Notes under the pieces: generated by a model
Seen by the model: only the letters and a program-made list of their open reading frames with translations
What the model was told of the DNA's origin: nothing
Databases searched by the model: none
Program-made: the position numbers and the translations under genes
Part shown: piece by piece, positions 20,828 through 33,554 of the stretch
Position numbering within the stretch: the stretch's first letter is position 1
Layout: every line of letters starts with the position of its first letter
Source of the DNA: Scatophagus argus
Taxonomy: Eukaryota; Chordata; Actinopteri; Scatophagidae
DNA length: 64,000 bases
Assembly (NCBI RefSeq): GCF_020382885.2
Contig: NC_058497.1
Span: 17,972,330-18,036,329, forward strand
Direction: 5' to 3'

Positions 20828-23800
20828 ATGTGGGCATTTTTAGAATTCAACTTGCTCTTGCTTATGTGTTTCATGTGGTTGCATCCCTCCTTTTCATATG
20901 CTGAGTCCTCCCCTCTTTCTTCCTCCTTCTGCCAGTTACATCAACATTTTCATTCAAATGGGATGCACAAGCCTGGAGATGTGGTTCTAGGTGGGCTGTT
21001 CCTGATCCACCTCTATACTGTTTTTCCTGACATGTCTTTTACATCAGAACCACAACAGCCCACCTGTCTTGGGTGAGTCTTTCAGGACAGCAACAAGCAG
21101 AAACTGTGGAAAATCAATCCATTTAGTCAGGTGTATTTGAAAGAATTAGATTGCGCATTAAATCTATTATATTTTGAATAGACTGTTTATTTTGCAATAT
21201 TTATGACCATTCAACTGTCATAATTTTTTTCTGGATCTTTAGTTGTGTCACATGTACATGTTGGGTGATTTAGTGTATGTTGTATTTTTCAGTAGTAACT
21301 AGTTGTATTTTTTGTGTTAGTTTTGATCTTATAGGATTTAGACGGGCACAGACCATGGCCTTTGCTATTGATGAGATCAACAGAAACTCCAACCTGCTAC
21401 CTAATGTGACTCTGGGATACAGTCTTTATGATAATTGTGCTAATCCAGAGATTGGATTTCGTGCAGCATTGTCCTTAGTCAGTGGTCGAGACGAGCAGTT
21501 TATGTTAGATGACACCTGTGTTGGAACCCCTCCAGTAGTGGGGATTGTGGGTGATTCTTCCTCTACACATTCTATTGCCATTTCCAGTGTCATAGGCTTG
21601 TACAGAGTGCCTTTGGTAAGTGTTACACTTTGCCTTTTCATTATGGTTTTGCATCATTTTGATTTAAATTCAAATTTGAAATCAATTGTGAACCCTGAAA
21701 AGTTGAAAGAGCTTGAAAGACTTCATATACAGTGTGTTTCTTTTACAGGTGAGTTATTTTGCCACATGTTCCTGTCTGAGTGACCGGCAAAAGTTTCCAT
21801 CCTTCTTCAGGACAATACCAAGTGATGCTTTCCAGGTGACCAAATATCAACAAAATGAAAATGCAAAAAACAAAGCATGTCAACTTGTGTAACTCTGCTC
21901 ACATTTTTTGTCACTGATTTGCCTTTCATTAAAAGAAAGCTGAAAGGCAATAATTAAAAGTCTACTCAAAGTCTGTTTTTCAACCTGTTCAGCAGGCTTT
22001 CCATTGAAAGAATATTTCAGCCTGTACACTAATTCTTTCACTCTGTATTCATTTAGGTGCGTGCTATGATTCAGATTCTAAACCACTTTGGCTGGACTTG
22101 GGTTGGCCTGTTGATCAGTGATGATGACTATGGACTTCACGCTGCCCGATCCTTCCAATCTGACCTGGTTCAGTCTGGTAGAGGTTGTCTGGCCTATATG
22201 GAGGTTTTGCCTTGGGGCAATGACCAAGATGAATTAAGAAGGATTGTGGATGTAATGAAGAAATCAACAGCTCGTGTGGTCATTTTGTTTGCACATGAGC
22301 GTCACGTGAATAAGCTCATGGAAGAGGTTGGGCGTTAAATAAACTTTTTGTGATAACTGAATATATTGATAAAATTAATCTTTTTTTTAATCACACTAAT
22401 AGCTTAAAATTACATTGAGATATTGGCCTGTAAATATATATTTATTTGGTACTCTTAGCTGTTAGTTTTAGAATGACATGAGTTATTAAAACAAATTCGA
22501 CAAACCTGTAATTATGATAAATATAACATTACATTGCAGGAGGCAAGATAACTGTGTAAACTGCATATAATTCAGGGGACTAGACACAACTTTCGTGGGA
22601 TGAGAGTGTGAATGTCTATATTTATTATAATGCACAGGTGGCGAGGCAGAATGTGACAGGCCTGCAGTGGATTACCAGTGAATCTTGGACAGCAGCTACT
22701 GCGCTCCACACTCCCCACCTCACGCCATACCTGGCTGGCACACTGGGTATCTCCATCCGTCGAGGAGAAATCCCAGGCCTCAGGGAATTCCTCTTACAAA
22801 CACGTCCTGACCTACACAACAACAACAGCTATGGAAACAGCATGGTGAGAGTTTAATCACGCAATCTGATCTAGAAATTGCAGCAAAAACGCATTAATTT
22901 ACATCACATTATTTTTAATATATTTCAGATCAACCAGTTTTGGGAATACACATTTCAGTGTAGATTTGCACCACCTCCACCAGGTTGGGTAGATGCTGGG
23001 GGAGCATTGTGCACTGGACAAGAAGATGTGGAAAATGTGGAGAATGATTTCTTGGATGTTTCAGACCTCAGGTCAGAGTACAATGTGTACAAGGCTGTGT
23101 ATGCACTGGCATATGCCCTTGATGACATGCTGCGTTGTGTGCCAGGCAGAGGGCCTTTCAGAGGACACAGCTGTGGCAGTTTGAAAGAACTGGAGCCATG
23201 GCAGGTATGATATCAGATTACATGCCACCTGTTTATCTGGTGAAATCATCTTGTCTAATATTTCTTGCAGTGTAGCATTTAGAGTGCAGGATTAATTATT
23301 ATTTTATGAGAACACTTTTCATAAATTGCCAAGCAAATACTATTAGGTGAAGGCATTCTTTTGTCTGCTGGTTCATACCAGTGAACAGTATTGTTAGGTA
23401 GGTGTGTAAGGATGCTAAAATATTTTGAGATTTTTATTTTAAATTTGCACTTGGTGAACTCCCACACACTGGTAGGCATCAGCAACTTTTTTTCTGTTAG
23501 CTCTACAGATGTTGTTGGAGCCAGGTGACCACTGTAACTAAATCTAACTGGACTTTTACCATGAGGACAATATGCAATATGCACTTTTAAACTAAGAACT
23601 TCACCAAAGCAGATGTTTGAGCAGGAATGTGATCTGCGTTAGCCTCTGCATCCCTGCCCAATGGGCCACTAATGACAACTTTTAGGTCTGAGCATGTAGC
23701 TGCTGGGTGCTCATCTGAGTTACATCACATCAAAAAACAATATTTCCTGCAGATCGTTACTGTTGGACTTAACTAACTTTAAAGAGACTTTACATGCAAT

Positions 23801-25449
23801 GTACTGTCATGAATCACACTAAAACCTAAATAGCATGATAAGGCATCTTCAGTGTCTTCATATGTTCATGAGTGCAGTATGCATTTTATTTACTAAATAC
23901 TAAATACTGCTGTGTATACTGTAGTCATATACATTGTACATTGTATGATTCTGTTCTAATCTTTCTAACCTTTTTTTCTGATATTCATGCAGCTGGTGTA
24001 TTATTTGGATAAGGTCAACTTCACCACATCATTTGGTGATCAAGTGACATTTGATGAGAATGGTGATGTCTTACCAATATATGATATCATGAACTGGCTG
24101 TGGCTCCCAGATGGAACAACTAAACTTCAGAATGTGGGTGAGGTTAAGAAGTCAGCCTTCAAAAGTGAAGAACTCACAATTGATGCAGACAACATCTTCT
24201 GGAACTTTGAATCCAAAGAGGTTACTAACCATGTGTCAGATTGCCTTTTTTGTTTTTTTTTTTCTTGGCCCATGGATAATTGATTTTAACAGTGTAAATG
24301 CTGCAGAATAACACATTATTGATTTTTATAGCCACCCCGGTCAGTGTGCAGTGAGAGCTGTCCTCCAGGTACGCGCATTGCCAGAAAGAAAGGGGAACCT
24401 GTGTGCTGCTTTGACTGCATCCCTTGTTCTGAGGGAAAGATCAGCAATGAGACTGGTTAGCATACAGTTTTAAACATTGCAGTTTGATATAATATAGAGA
24501 TAATATAAACATGTATCTTAAGACTGTCTCTCTTTTCATAGACTCATTGGAGTGCACCAGTTGTCCAGAGAACTTCTGGCCCAGCCTCCAGCGTGACCAC
24601 TGTGTTCCCAAGGAAACAGAGTTCCTCTCCTACCATGAACCTCTGGGTATCTGCTTGACAGCTGCTGCGTTACTGGGCACCTGTATGTGTGCTGTTGTCC
24701 TGGGCATCTTCATCTATCATCGGAGAACACCAATAGTACGCGCCAACAACTCAGAACTGAGTTTTCAGCTATTGCTGTCACTTAAGTTATGTTTCCTGTG
24801 TTCACTGCTGTTTATCGGTCGTCCCACTCTGTGGACGTGCCAGCTGAGACATGCAGCATTTGGGATCAGTTTTGTGCTTTGCATCTCATGTATCCTGGTG
24901 AAAACCGTGGTGGTTCTGGCTGTGTTCAAGGCCTCCAAACCAGGAGGTGGAGCCAGTCTGAAATGGTTTGGTGCTATGCAGCAGAGAGGGACAGTCATGG
25001 TTCTTACTTCTATTCAGGCAGCATTTTGCACTGCCTGGATTGTATCTGCCTCACCAGTTCCTCACAAAAACACTGAATACCACAATGATAAGATTGTCTA
25101 TGAGTGTGTAGTTGGGTCCACAATTGGTTTTGCAGTTTTGCTGGGTTATATTGGATCACTGGCTATCCTCAGTTTTCTGATTGCATTTATATCAAGGAAT
25201 CTCCCAGATAGTTTCAATGAGGCCAAACTCATCACTTTCAGTATGCTGATCTTCTGTGCTGTGTGGGTGGCCTTTGTCCCTGCTTATGTCAGCTCACCAG
25301 GAAAATATGCAGATGCAGTGGAGGTATTTGCCATCCTGGCCTCCAGTTTTGGCCTCTTGGTAGCACTGTTTGGACCCAAATGTTACATAATCCTGCTGAG
25401 ACCAGAGAGGAACACGAAGAAAGCCATCATGGGTCGAGGTATTCAATAA
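20828..25449 (+). CDS. OlfC/V2R-type chemosensory receptor, copy 4
   Basis: Exons 20828-21072, 21321-21615, 21749-21835, 22057-22326, 22638-22844, 22929-23204, 23993-24220, 24332-24455 and 24542-25449; 879 residues, no stop or frame break. It is the closest relative of copy 3 in exons and introns. Distinctive residues are NPEIGF and MLDDTC in exon 2, LPWGND instead of LPWDND in exon 4, LGISIRRGE in exon 5 and IDADNIFW in exon 7. The pocket residues DSSST, YFAT, Tyr of DDDYG and Glu of SESW are all kept, as is FGPKCY. The tail ends [12 protein letters not shown] with the stop inside AATAAATAAA. Same role as copy 2; ligand unknown. Confidence 0.95.
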
Positions 25450-26193
25450 ATAAAAGCTGCACTTAATTTTGTTGAACAGAATGAATCCTTTCACTTGAAA
25501 CAACACAGGAATATAAGCAGTTAAAAGTGGCAGAAATGTTAACATGCTGAAAAAGCGGAGCTGATGCCAAACAAATGTGCTTCAGCATGAAATTTCTGTG
25601 TATATTCATCTCTATAAACACCTGACTGAACACATGATTAAAATACATTTCACTTTCTTTGAAAAAAGATCATCTGTTCTCATTTGATATCATTATATGC
25701 ATTTATTTGTGACCTGTCTTGAGATGATGTGAATATGCCCTGAGGTTGTGCAAGAAGTGGTCTTCTGCCAGTGGAAGATATCAGTTTTCCTGCATGGAAG
25801 AATAAAGTTATATGTGTAACTGCCAAGTGTGAATAAACAAATCTTAGTTACCTTGTGTATAATCAGATTTACTTGTGTAAAGTCTTACTTTTTGATTAGC
25901 ACCCACTAGGGGCCCAATTCTCCTTTTGGTGTGTTGAATTTCGTATGCTTGTCACACCTGCAAATTGTGAATTATATTGAGTACAGAAGTTTTTTCTGAG
26001 ACCCGTACATATTAATGCAAGCGTCTACAATTTAACATATCAGATCTGTTAGACCACTCAATGTGACATTTGAAACATAAAATTATCATACAATACTGTA
26101 ATTACTATAGTGCATATTTTATAAGAACACAATCATAACAGCCAACCAGACCTTCAATTTGGGAAAATGGCTGCTAAACGATTTTAGGCCCTG
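25450..26193. other. Spacer between copies 4 and 5
   Basis: 3' flank of copy 4 and upstream region of copy 5. It matches the copy 3-4 spacer but lacks the L2 fragment, giving the empty site near 26059. No gene seen. Confidence 0.6.
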
Positions 26194-26240
26194 CCCCTAG
26201 TTGTGCTTATGCCCTGGTGGGTGGTGTTGAAGATTAAAAG
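26194..26240 (+). promoter_or_regulatory. Conserved promoter block of copy 5
   Basis: Same block, 77 bases before the ATG at 26318. Confidence 0.7.
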
Positions 26241-26317
26241 ATGCAAGTCAACAGAAAAGGTATGACATACCAGGGAGACTGACTGGACTCACAAAAGGGG
26301 AAAACAAGAGGAAAGTC

Positions 26318-29300
26318 ATGTGGGCATTTTTAGAATTCAACTTGCTCTTGCTTATGTGTTTCATGTGGTTGCATCCCTCCTTTTCTTATGCTGAGTCCTC
26401 CCCTCTTACATTCTCCTGCCAGTTACATCAACATTTTCATTCAAATGGGATGCACAAGCCTGGAGATGTGGTTCTAGGTGGGCTGTTCCTGATCCACCTC
26501 TATACTGTTTTTCCTGACATGTCTTTTACATCAGAACCACAACAGCCCACCTGTCTTGGGTGAGTCTTTTGGGACAGCAAAAAGCAGAAACTGTGGAAAA
26601 TCAATCCATTTAGTCAGGTGTATTTGAAAGAATTAGATTGTGCATTAAATTTATTATATTTTAAATACACTGTTTATTTTTGCAATGCTTATGACCATTC
26701 AACTGTCATAATTTTTTTCTGAATCTTTAGTTGTGTCATATTTACATGTTGGGTGATTTATTGTATGTTGTATTTTTCAGTAGTAACTAGTTGTATTTTT
26801 TGTGTTAGTTTTGATCTTATAGGATTTAGACGGGCACTGACCATGGCCTTTGCTATTGATGAGATCAACAGAAACTCCAACCTGCTACCTAATGTGACTC
26901 TGGGATACAGTCTTTATGATAATTGTGCTAATCCAGAGATTGGATTTCGTGCAGCATTGTCCTTAGTCAGTGGTCAAGAGGAGCAGTTTATGTTAGATGA
27001 CACCTGTGTTGGAACCCCTCCAGTAGTGGGGATTGTGGGTGATTCTTCCTCTACACATTCTATTGCCATCTCCAGTGTCTTAGGCTTGTACAGAGTGCCT
27101 TTGGTAAGTGTTACACTTTGCCTTTTCATTATGGTTTTGCATCATTTTGATTTAAATTTAAATTTAATATCAATTGTGAACCCTGAAAAGTTGAAAGAGC
27201 TTGAAAGACTTCATATACAGTGTGTTTCTTTTACAGGTGAGTTATTTTGCCACATGTTCCTGTTTGAGTGACCGGCAAAAGTTTCCATCCTTCTTCAGGA
27301 CAATACCAAGTGATGCTTTCCAGGTGACCAAATTTCAACAAAATGAAAATGCAAAAGACAAAGCATGTCAACTTGTGTAACTCTGCTCACATTTTTTGTC
27401 ACTGATTTGCCTTTCATTAAAAGAAAGCTGAAAGGCAATAATTAAAAGTCTACTCAAAGTCTATTTTTCAACCTGTTCAGCAGGTTTTCCATTGAAAGAA
27501 TATTTCAGCCTGTACTCTAATTCTTTCACTCTGTATTCACTCAGGTCCGTGCTATGATTCAGATTCTAAACCACTTTGGCTGGACTTGGGTTGGCCTGTT
27601 GATCAGTGATGATGACTATGGACTTCATGCTGCACGATCCTTCCAATCTGACCTGGTTCAGTCTGGTCGAGGTTGTCTGGCCTATATGGAGGTTTTGCCT
27701 TGGGACAATGACCAAGATGAATTAAGAAGGATTGTGGATGTAATGAAGAAATCAACAGCTCGTGTGGTCATTTTGTTTGCAAATGAGCGTCACGTGAATA
27801 AGCTCATGGAAGAGGTTGGGCATTAAATAAACTTTTTGTTAAAACTGAATATATTGATAAAATTAATCTTTTATTTATCACACTAATAGCTTAAAATTAC
27901 AATGAGATATTGCCCAGTAAAAATGTTTGCCTGTAAAAAATTGTTTGGTACTCTTAGCTGTTTATTTTAGAATGACATAATTTATTCAAACAAATTCCAC
28001 AAAGCTGTAATTATGACAAGTTTTAAATTTAGTCATATCTTCTGGAAAACACGGGATTCCATCCATTAATGAATGAGGAGGAAAGATAACTGTGTAAACT
28101 GCATATAATTCAGGGGACTAGACACAACTTTCGTGACATGAGAGTGTGAATTTCTGTATTTATTATAATGTACAGGTGGCGAGGCAGAATGTGACAGGCC
28201 TGCAGTACATGATCAGCGAATCTTGGACAGCAGCTACTGCGCTCCACACTCCCCACCTCACGCCATACCTGGCTGGCACACTGGGTATCGCCATCCGTCG
28301 AGGAGAAATCCCAGGCCTCAGGGAATTCCTCTTACAAACACGTCCTGACCTACACAACAACAACAGCTATGGAAACAGCATGGTGAGAGTTTAACTACAA
28401 AATCTGAACTAGACATTACATGACTAATGTAATTTTGTATAAAACAGTACTTTGAATATATTTCAGATCAACCAATTTTGGGAATACACATTTCAGTGTA
28501 GATTTGCACCACCTCCAGCAGACTGGGTAGATGCTGGGGGAGCATTATGCTCTGGACAGGAAGATATGGAAAATGTGGAGAATGACTTCTTGGATGTTTC
28601 AGACCTCAGGTCAGAGTACAATGTGTACAAGGCTGTGTATGCACTGGCATATGCCCTTGATGACATGCTGCGCTGTGTGCCAGGCAGAGGGCCTTTCAGA
28701 GGACACAGCTGTGGCAGTTTGAAAGAACTGGAGCCATGGCAGGTATGATATCAGATTACATGCCACCTGTTTATCTGGTGAAATCATCTTGTCTAATATT
28801 TCTTGCAGTGTAGCATTTAGAGTGCAGGATTAATTATTTTTTTATGAGAACACTTATCATAAATTGCCAAGCAAATACTATTAGGTGAAGGCATTCTTTT
28901 GTCTGCTGGTTCATACCATTGAACAGTATTGTTTGGTAGGTGTGTCAAGATGTTAAAGTATTTTCAGATTTTTATTTTAAATTTGCACTTGGTGAACTCC
29001 CACACACTGGTAGGCATCAGCAACTTTTTTTCTGTTAGCTCTACAGATGTTGTTGGAGCCAGGTGACCACTGTAACTAAATCTAACTGGACTTTTACCAT
29101 GAGGACAATATGCAATATGCACTTTTAAACTAAGAACTTCACCAAAGCAGATGTTTGAACAGGAATGTGATCTGCGTTAGCCTCTGCATCCCTGCCCAAT
29201 GGGCCACTAATGACAACTTTTAGGTCTGAGCATGTAGCTGCTGGGTGCTCATCTTAGTTACATCACATCAAAAAACAATATTTCCTGCAGATCGTTACTG

Positions 29301-30987
29301 TTGGACTTAACTAACTTTAAAGAGACTTTACATGCAATAAACTGTAATGAATCACACTAAAACCTAAATAGCATGATAAGGCATCTTCAGTGTCTTCATA
29401 TGTTCATGAGTGCAGTATGCATTTTATTTACTAAATACTAAATACTGCTGTGTATACTGTAGTCATATACATTGTACATTGTATGATTCTGTTCTAATCT
29501 TTCTTACCTTTTTTTCTGATATTCATATAGCTGGTGTATTATTTGGATAAGGTCAACTTCACCACATCAATTGGTGATCAAGTGACATTTGATGAGAATG
29601 GTGATGTCTTGCCAATATATGATATCATGAACTGGCTGTGGCTCCCTGACGGAACAACTAAACTTCAGAATGTGGGTGAGGTTAAGAAGTCAGCCTTCAA
29701 AAGTGAAGAACTCACAATTGATGCACACAAAATCTTCTGGAACTTTGAATCAAAAGAGGTTACTAACCATGTGTCAGATTGCTTTTTTGTCTTTTTTTCT
29801 TGGCCCATGGATAATTGATTATAACAGTGTAAATGCTGCAGAATAACACATTATTGATTTTTATAGCCACCCCGGTCAGTGTGCAGTGAGAGCTGTCCTC
29901 CAGGTACCCGCATGGCCAGAAAGAAAGGGGAACCTGTGTGCTGCTTTGACTGCATCCCTTGTTCTGAGGGAAAGATCAGCAATGAGACTGGTTAGCATAC
30001 AGTTTTAAACATTGCAGTTTGATATAATATACAGATAATATGAACATGTATCTTAAGACTGTCACTGTTTTCATAGACTCATTGGAGTGCACCAGTTGTC
30101 CAGAGGACTTCTGGCCCAGCCTCCAGCGTGACCACTGTGTTCCCAAGGAAACAGAGTTCCTCTCCTACCATGAACCTCTGGGTATCTGCTTGACAGCTGC
30201 TGCATTGCTGGGCACCTGTATGTGTGCTGTTGTCCTGGGCATCTTCATCTGTCATCGGAGAACACCTATAGTACGCGCCAACAACTCAGAACTGAGTTTT
30301 CAGCTATTGCTGTCACTTAAGTTATGTTTCCTGTGTTCACTGCTGTTTATCGGTCGTCCCACACTGTGGACATGTCAGCTGAGACATGCAGCATTTGGGA
30401 TCAGCTTTGTGCTTTCCATCTCATGTATCCTGGTGAAAACCGTGGTGGTTCTGGCTGTGTTCAAGGCCTCCAAGCCAGGAGGTGGAGCCAGTCTGAAATG
30501 GTTTGGTGCTATGCAGCAGAGAGGGACAGTCATGGTTCTTACTTCTGTTCAGGCAGCATTCTGCACTGCCTGGATTGTATCTGCCTCCCCAGTTCCTCAT
30601 AAAAATACTCAGTATTACAACGATAAGATTGTTTATGAGTGTGTTGTTGGGTCCACAATTGGTTTTGCAGTTTTGTTAGGTTATATCGGCTTCCTGGCTG
30701 TCCTCAGTCTTTTTATTGCATTTATTTCAAGGAATCTTCCAGATAGTTTCAATGAGGCCAAACTCATCACTTTCAGCATGCTGATCTTCTGTGCTGTGTG
30801 GGTGGCCTTTGTCCCTGCTTATGTCAGCTCACCAGGAAAATATGCAGATGCAGTGGAGGTATTTGCCATCCTGGCCTCCAGTTTTGGCCTCCTGGTAGCA
30901 CTGTTTGGACCCAAATGTTACATAATCCTGCTGAGACCAGAGAGGAACACAAAGAAATCTATCATGGGTCGAGGCAACGATACATAA
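26318..30987 (+). CDS. OlfC/V2R-type chemosensory receptor, copy 5
   Basis: Exons 26318-26559, 26809-27103, 27237-27323, 27545-27814, 28176-28382, 28467-28742, 29531-29758, 29867-29990 and 30077-30987; 879 residues. Exon 1 is one codon shorter than in copies 2-4 ([10 protein letters not shown]) and shares this with copy 6. Exon 5 reads QYMISESW as in copy 3. Exon 7 has TTSIGDQ where all others have TTSFGDQ. The fifth-helix region ([16 protein letters not shown]) differs most from its neighbours. The tail is [13 protein letters not shown], a C-terminus shared with copy 6 rather than with 3 and 4. FGPKCY and all pocket residues are present. It appears functional. Confidence 0.95.
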
Positions 30988-31729
30988 AAGCTGCACTTAA
31001 TTTCACTGAACAGAATGAATCCTTTCACTTGAAACAACACAATAATATAAGCAGTTAAAAGTGACAGAAATGTTAATATGCTGGAAAAGCGGGGCCGATG
31101 CTGAACAAATGCGCTTCAGTATGAAATTTCTGTCTTAATTTACCTCCATAAACATCTGACTGAACACATGATTAAAATACATTTCACTTTCTTTGAAAAA
31201 AATATCTGTTTTCATTTGATATCATTATTGTTTGTGACCTGTCTTGAGATTATGTGGATATGCTCAACTGTTTTTGTATTACCCACCTCAGTTTCCAAAC
31301 ATCAAATGTCACAAAGTGTGACATCATGTCTCCGTCTGTCCCTCCAGTAACATTGCCCCTTTCCCAGGCTATTTCTACTGCTGCCACTCTCCACCTGTCC
31401 ATCAGTTCCCCTCAGACAGTTCATGTCCTTCTTGGTCACCTTATTTTAATCAACACACTCAATTCACCTGGTCTGCTCAGCCCTTTCCGGATTCGTGAAT
31501 GAAGAACCAGGTTTCTTAATATCAATTCAGGATGTGGGGTCCTAAGGTTGTGCAAGAAGCGGTCTCCTACAAGTGGAAGTCTCATAACCACACTGCAGAT
31601 CTTCCTGAGCCCATCATTTTAGCTCAGCCTATGGTCTGACCTCACACCCTGCCCACTGCCCTTGGCTGTGGGTTACAACCAAATACTAAAAGACTGACAA
31701 CCAGAAACATCCCCTACAAGGCATATATT
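30988..31729. other. 3' flank of copy 5
   Basis: Receptor 3' UTR and flank. A 17-bp inverted repeat TGTCACA-AAG-TGTGACA is at 31307-31323 and has counterparts after copies 6-9. No gene seen; the short open frames at 31168-31502 differ between copies and are not supported. Confidence 0.55.
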
Positions 31730-32455
31730 TTACCTTCTACCTTTACAAGCCTTCCAGGACCTGCTGCTGAGAAGCAGTTCATGGTGATGTGCAGGATTTA
31801 GTGTCTGCGAAACAATGTGTCCAGTCTGACGGTCAAAAAGCTGTATTTTGGTCTTGTCAGACCAAAGAACCTTCTTCCAGTTGACCTTGCCTCTGGGCAA
31901 ACTTCAGTCGAGATTTATTCTGAGGTTTCTTCAACAGTAGTTTTCTCCCAAAAGGTTTTGACTGGTGGAGAACTCAGGCAAAAGCTGCCACTGAAGCATG
32001 TAACTCCTTCAGAGTAGCTATAGGTGCCTTGATGGTCTCCCACACTGGTCTCCTGCTCGCACCGTCACTCGGTTTGTGTGGATGGCCTGCTCTCGGCAGA
32101 TTTACACATGTGATATTCCTTCCATTTCTTAATGATGGATTTAACTAAACTGCAGGGGATGTTCAGTAATTTTTTTTCTTGGATCCATCCTCTGACTTAA
32201 ACATTTCAATAACCTTTTCCCTTTTCTCAGAGTTGTTTGGGGTGTTCTTTAATCTCCATGGTGTAATTGTAACCAGGAACACTGACTTTACTGATTAACC
32301 ACTGACTGGACCTTCCAGACAAAGAAGTGTTTATGCAACAGTCACTTAGGACACATTCACTGCACATTGACTGATCTGAATTTAACTTATAGTGAGACTA
32401 CTAGCATCAAATGAGTTTAGTCAACTAAAAGGGGGTGACAATTTAGGCAATATTG
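31730..32455 (-). mobile_element. Tc1-like DNA transposon fragment
   Basis: The minus strand matches fish Tc1-type transposase DNA: a helix-turn-helix segment (about 32085-32250), the linker giving an LHQSK-like run (about 31950-31985) and the beginning of the catalytic part near 31815-31860 (TGGTCTGAC-type sequence). It is longer than its relative at 10593-10892 and shares the same left flank, so both derive from one insertion copied with the receptor unit. Many frame breaks; the rest of the catalytic domain and the terminal repeats are missing. Confidence 0.75.
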
Positions 32456-32486
32456 ACATATTGTCCTTTTTAAGTTATTTTGTTTT

Positions 32487-32874
32487 TGTCAACCCCTCCA
32501 CACCTCTAGCTGTGCTGCGGTTCCTCTTTATGTTCTGTCTTGCACGGGTCGTTCTTAGCTGATGAGCTGCACCTGGGCCAGTGCCTTGAAAAGGCCTCTG
32601 GCCTTCAGTCTCTCGTGCTTCTGCTTCGTTGATCCACACGTGCTGTGTGGTTGCTGCGGTGTTGCAGGCTTTTTGTTTTGTTTTGTTTTGTTGTTTGTTT
32701 TGTTTTGCATTCATGCACTCACACATCACCATGCAGGCCTACACTACTGCTACTGACACTGATTGCTGTGATTGTTATTTGGCGATTTGTGATATTACTT
32801 AATAAATTTAATTTATTTGGAGTTATCCTCTCTGCTTCTGTTCTTGGTTGCAGCCTTTGAGCCGGGTTGTAACA
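32487..32874. mobile_element. Possible solo LTR
   Basis: About 390 bp bounded by TGTCAACCC and GGGTTGTAACA, which are imperfect inverted ends of LTR type, with an AATAAA signal near 32800 and a T/G-rich tract (32668-32707). I cannot find a matching target duplication, so the exact ends and the identity are uncertain. No coding content seen. Absent from the other spacers. Confidence 0.4.
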
Positions 32875-33430
32875 AAATCCAAATTATATTGACTGCGATT
32901 TCAGTTATTAAAGCAATAAAAGGGAAAAAACATCCAAGGGAGTGGATGATTTTATTAGCACGGTAAGGGAAAACAGAGTAAAGTTATCCTGCATGGAAGA
33001 GTAAAGTTATATGTGTAATTGCTAAGTGTGGATAAAAGAAATTTTAGTTACCTTGTGTATAATCAGATTTACTTTTTGATAAGCGCCCACTAGGGGCCGA
33101 TTTCTCCTTTTGTTGTGTTGAATTTCATATGCTTGTCACACCTGCAAATTGTGAATTATACTGAGTACAGGGGTTTTTTCTGAGACCCACACTTATTTTA
33201 TCAGATTTTAAACTCTGGAGTGAATCTATAAAAACTTGTATTTTAAACCAAATGCAAGCATCTACAATTTAACATATCAGATATGTTAGACCACTCAATG
33301 TGACATTCGAAACATAAAATTATCATACAATACTGTAATTAATATAATGCACATTTTACAAGAACACAATCATAATGGCCAACCAGACCTTCAATTTGGG
33401 AAAATTGGCGTTAAACGATTTTAGGCCCTG
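32875..33430. other. Upstream region of copy 6
   Basis: AT-rich spacer resembling the region upstream of copies 3-5, including the empty L2 target site near 33295. No gene seen. Confidence 0.6.
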
Positions 33431-33477
33431 CCCCTAGTTGTGCTTATGCCCTGGTGGGTGGTGTTGAAGATTAAAAG
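33431..33477 (+). promoter_or_regulatory. Conserved promoter block of copy 6
   Basis: Same block, 77 bases before the ATG at 33555. Confidence 0.7.
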
Positions 33478-33554
33478 ATGCAAGTCAACAGAAAGGGTAC
33501 GACATACCAGGGAGACTGACTGGACTCACAAAAGGGGAAAACAAGAGGAAAGTC

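Noticed and set aside
31168-31502. Small plus-strand open frames in the 3' flank of copy 5
   Set aside because: The homologous flanks of copies 6-9 do not keep the frame; no start context, no domain.
32475-32756. Overlapping open frames on both strands in the possible LTR
   Set aside because: They arise from the low-complexity TTTTG tract and have no recognisable protein content.
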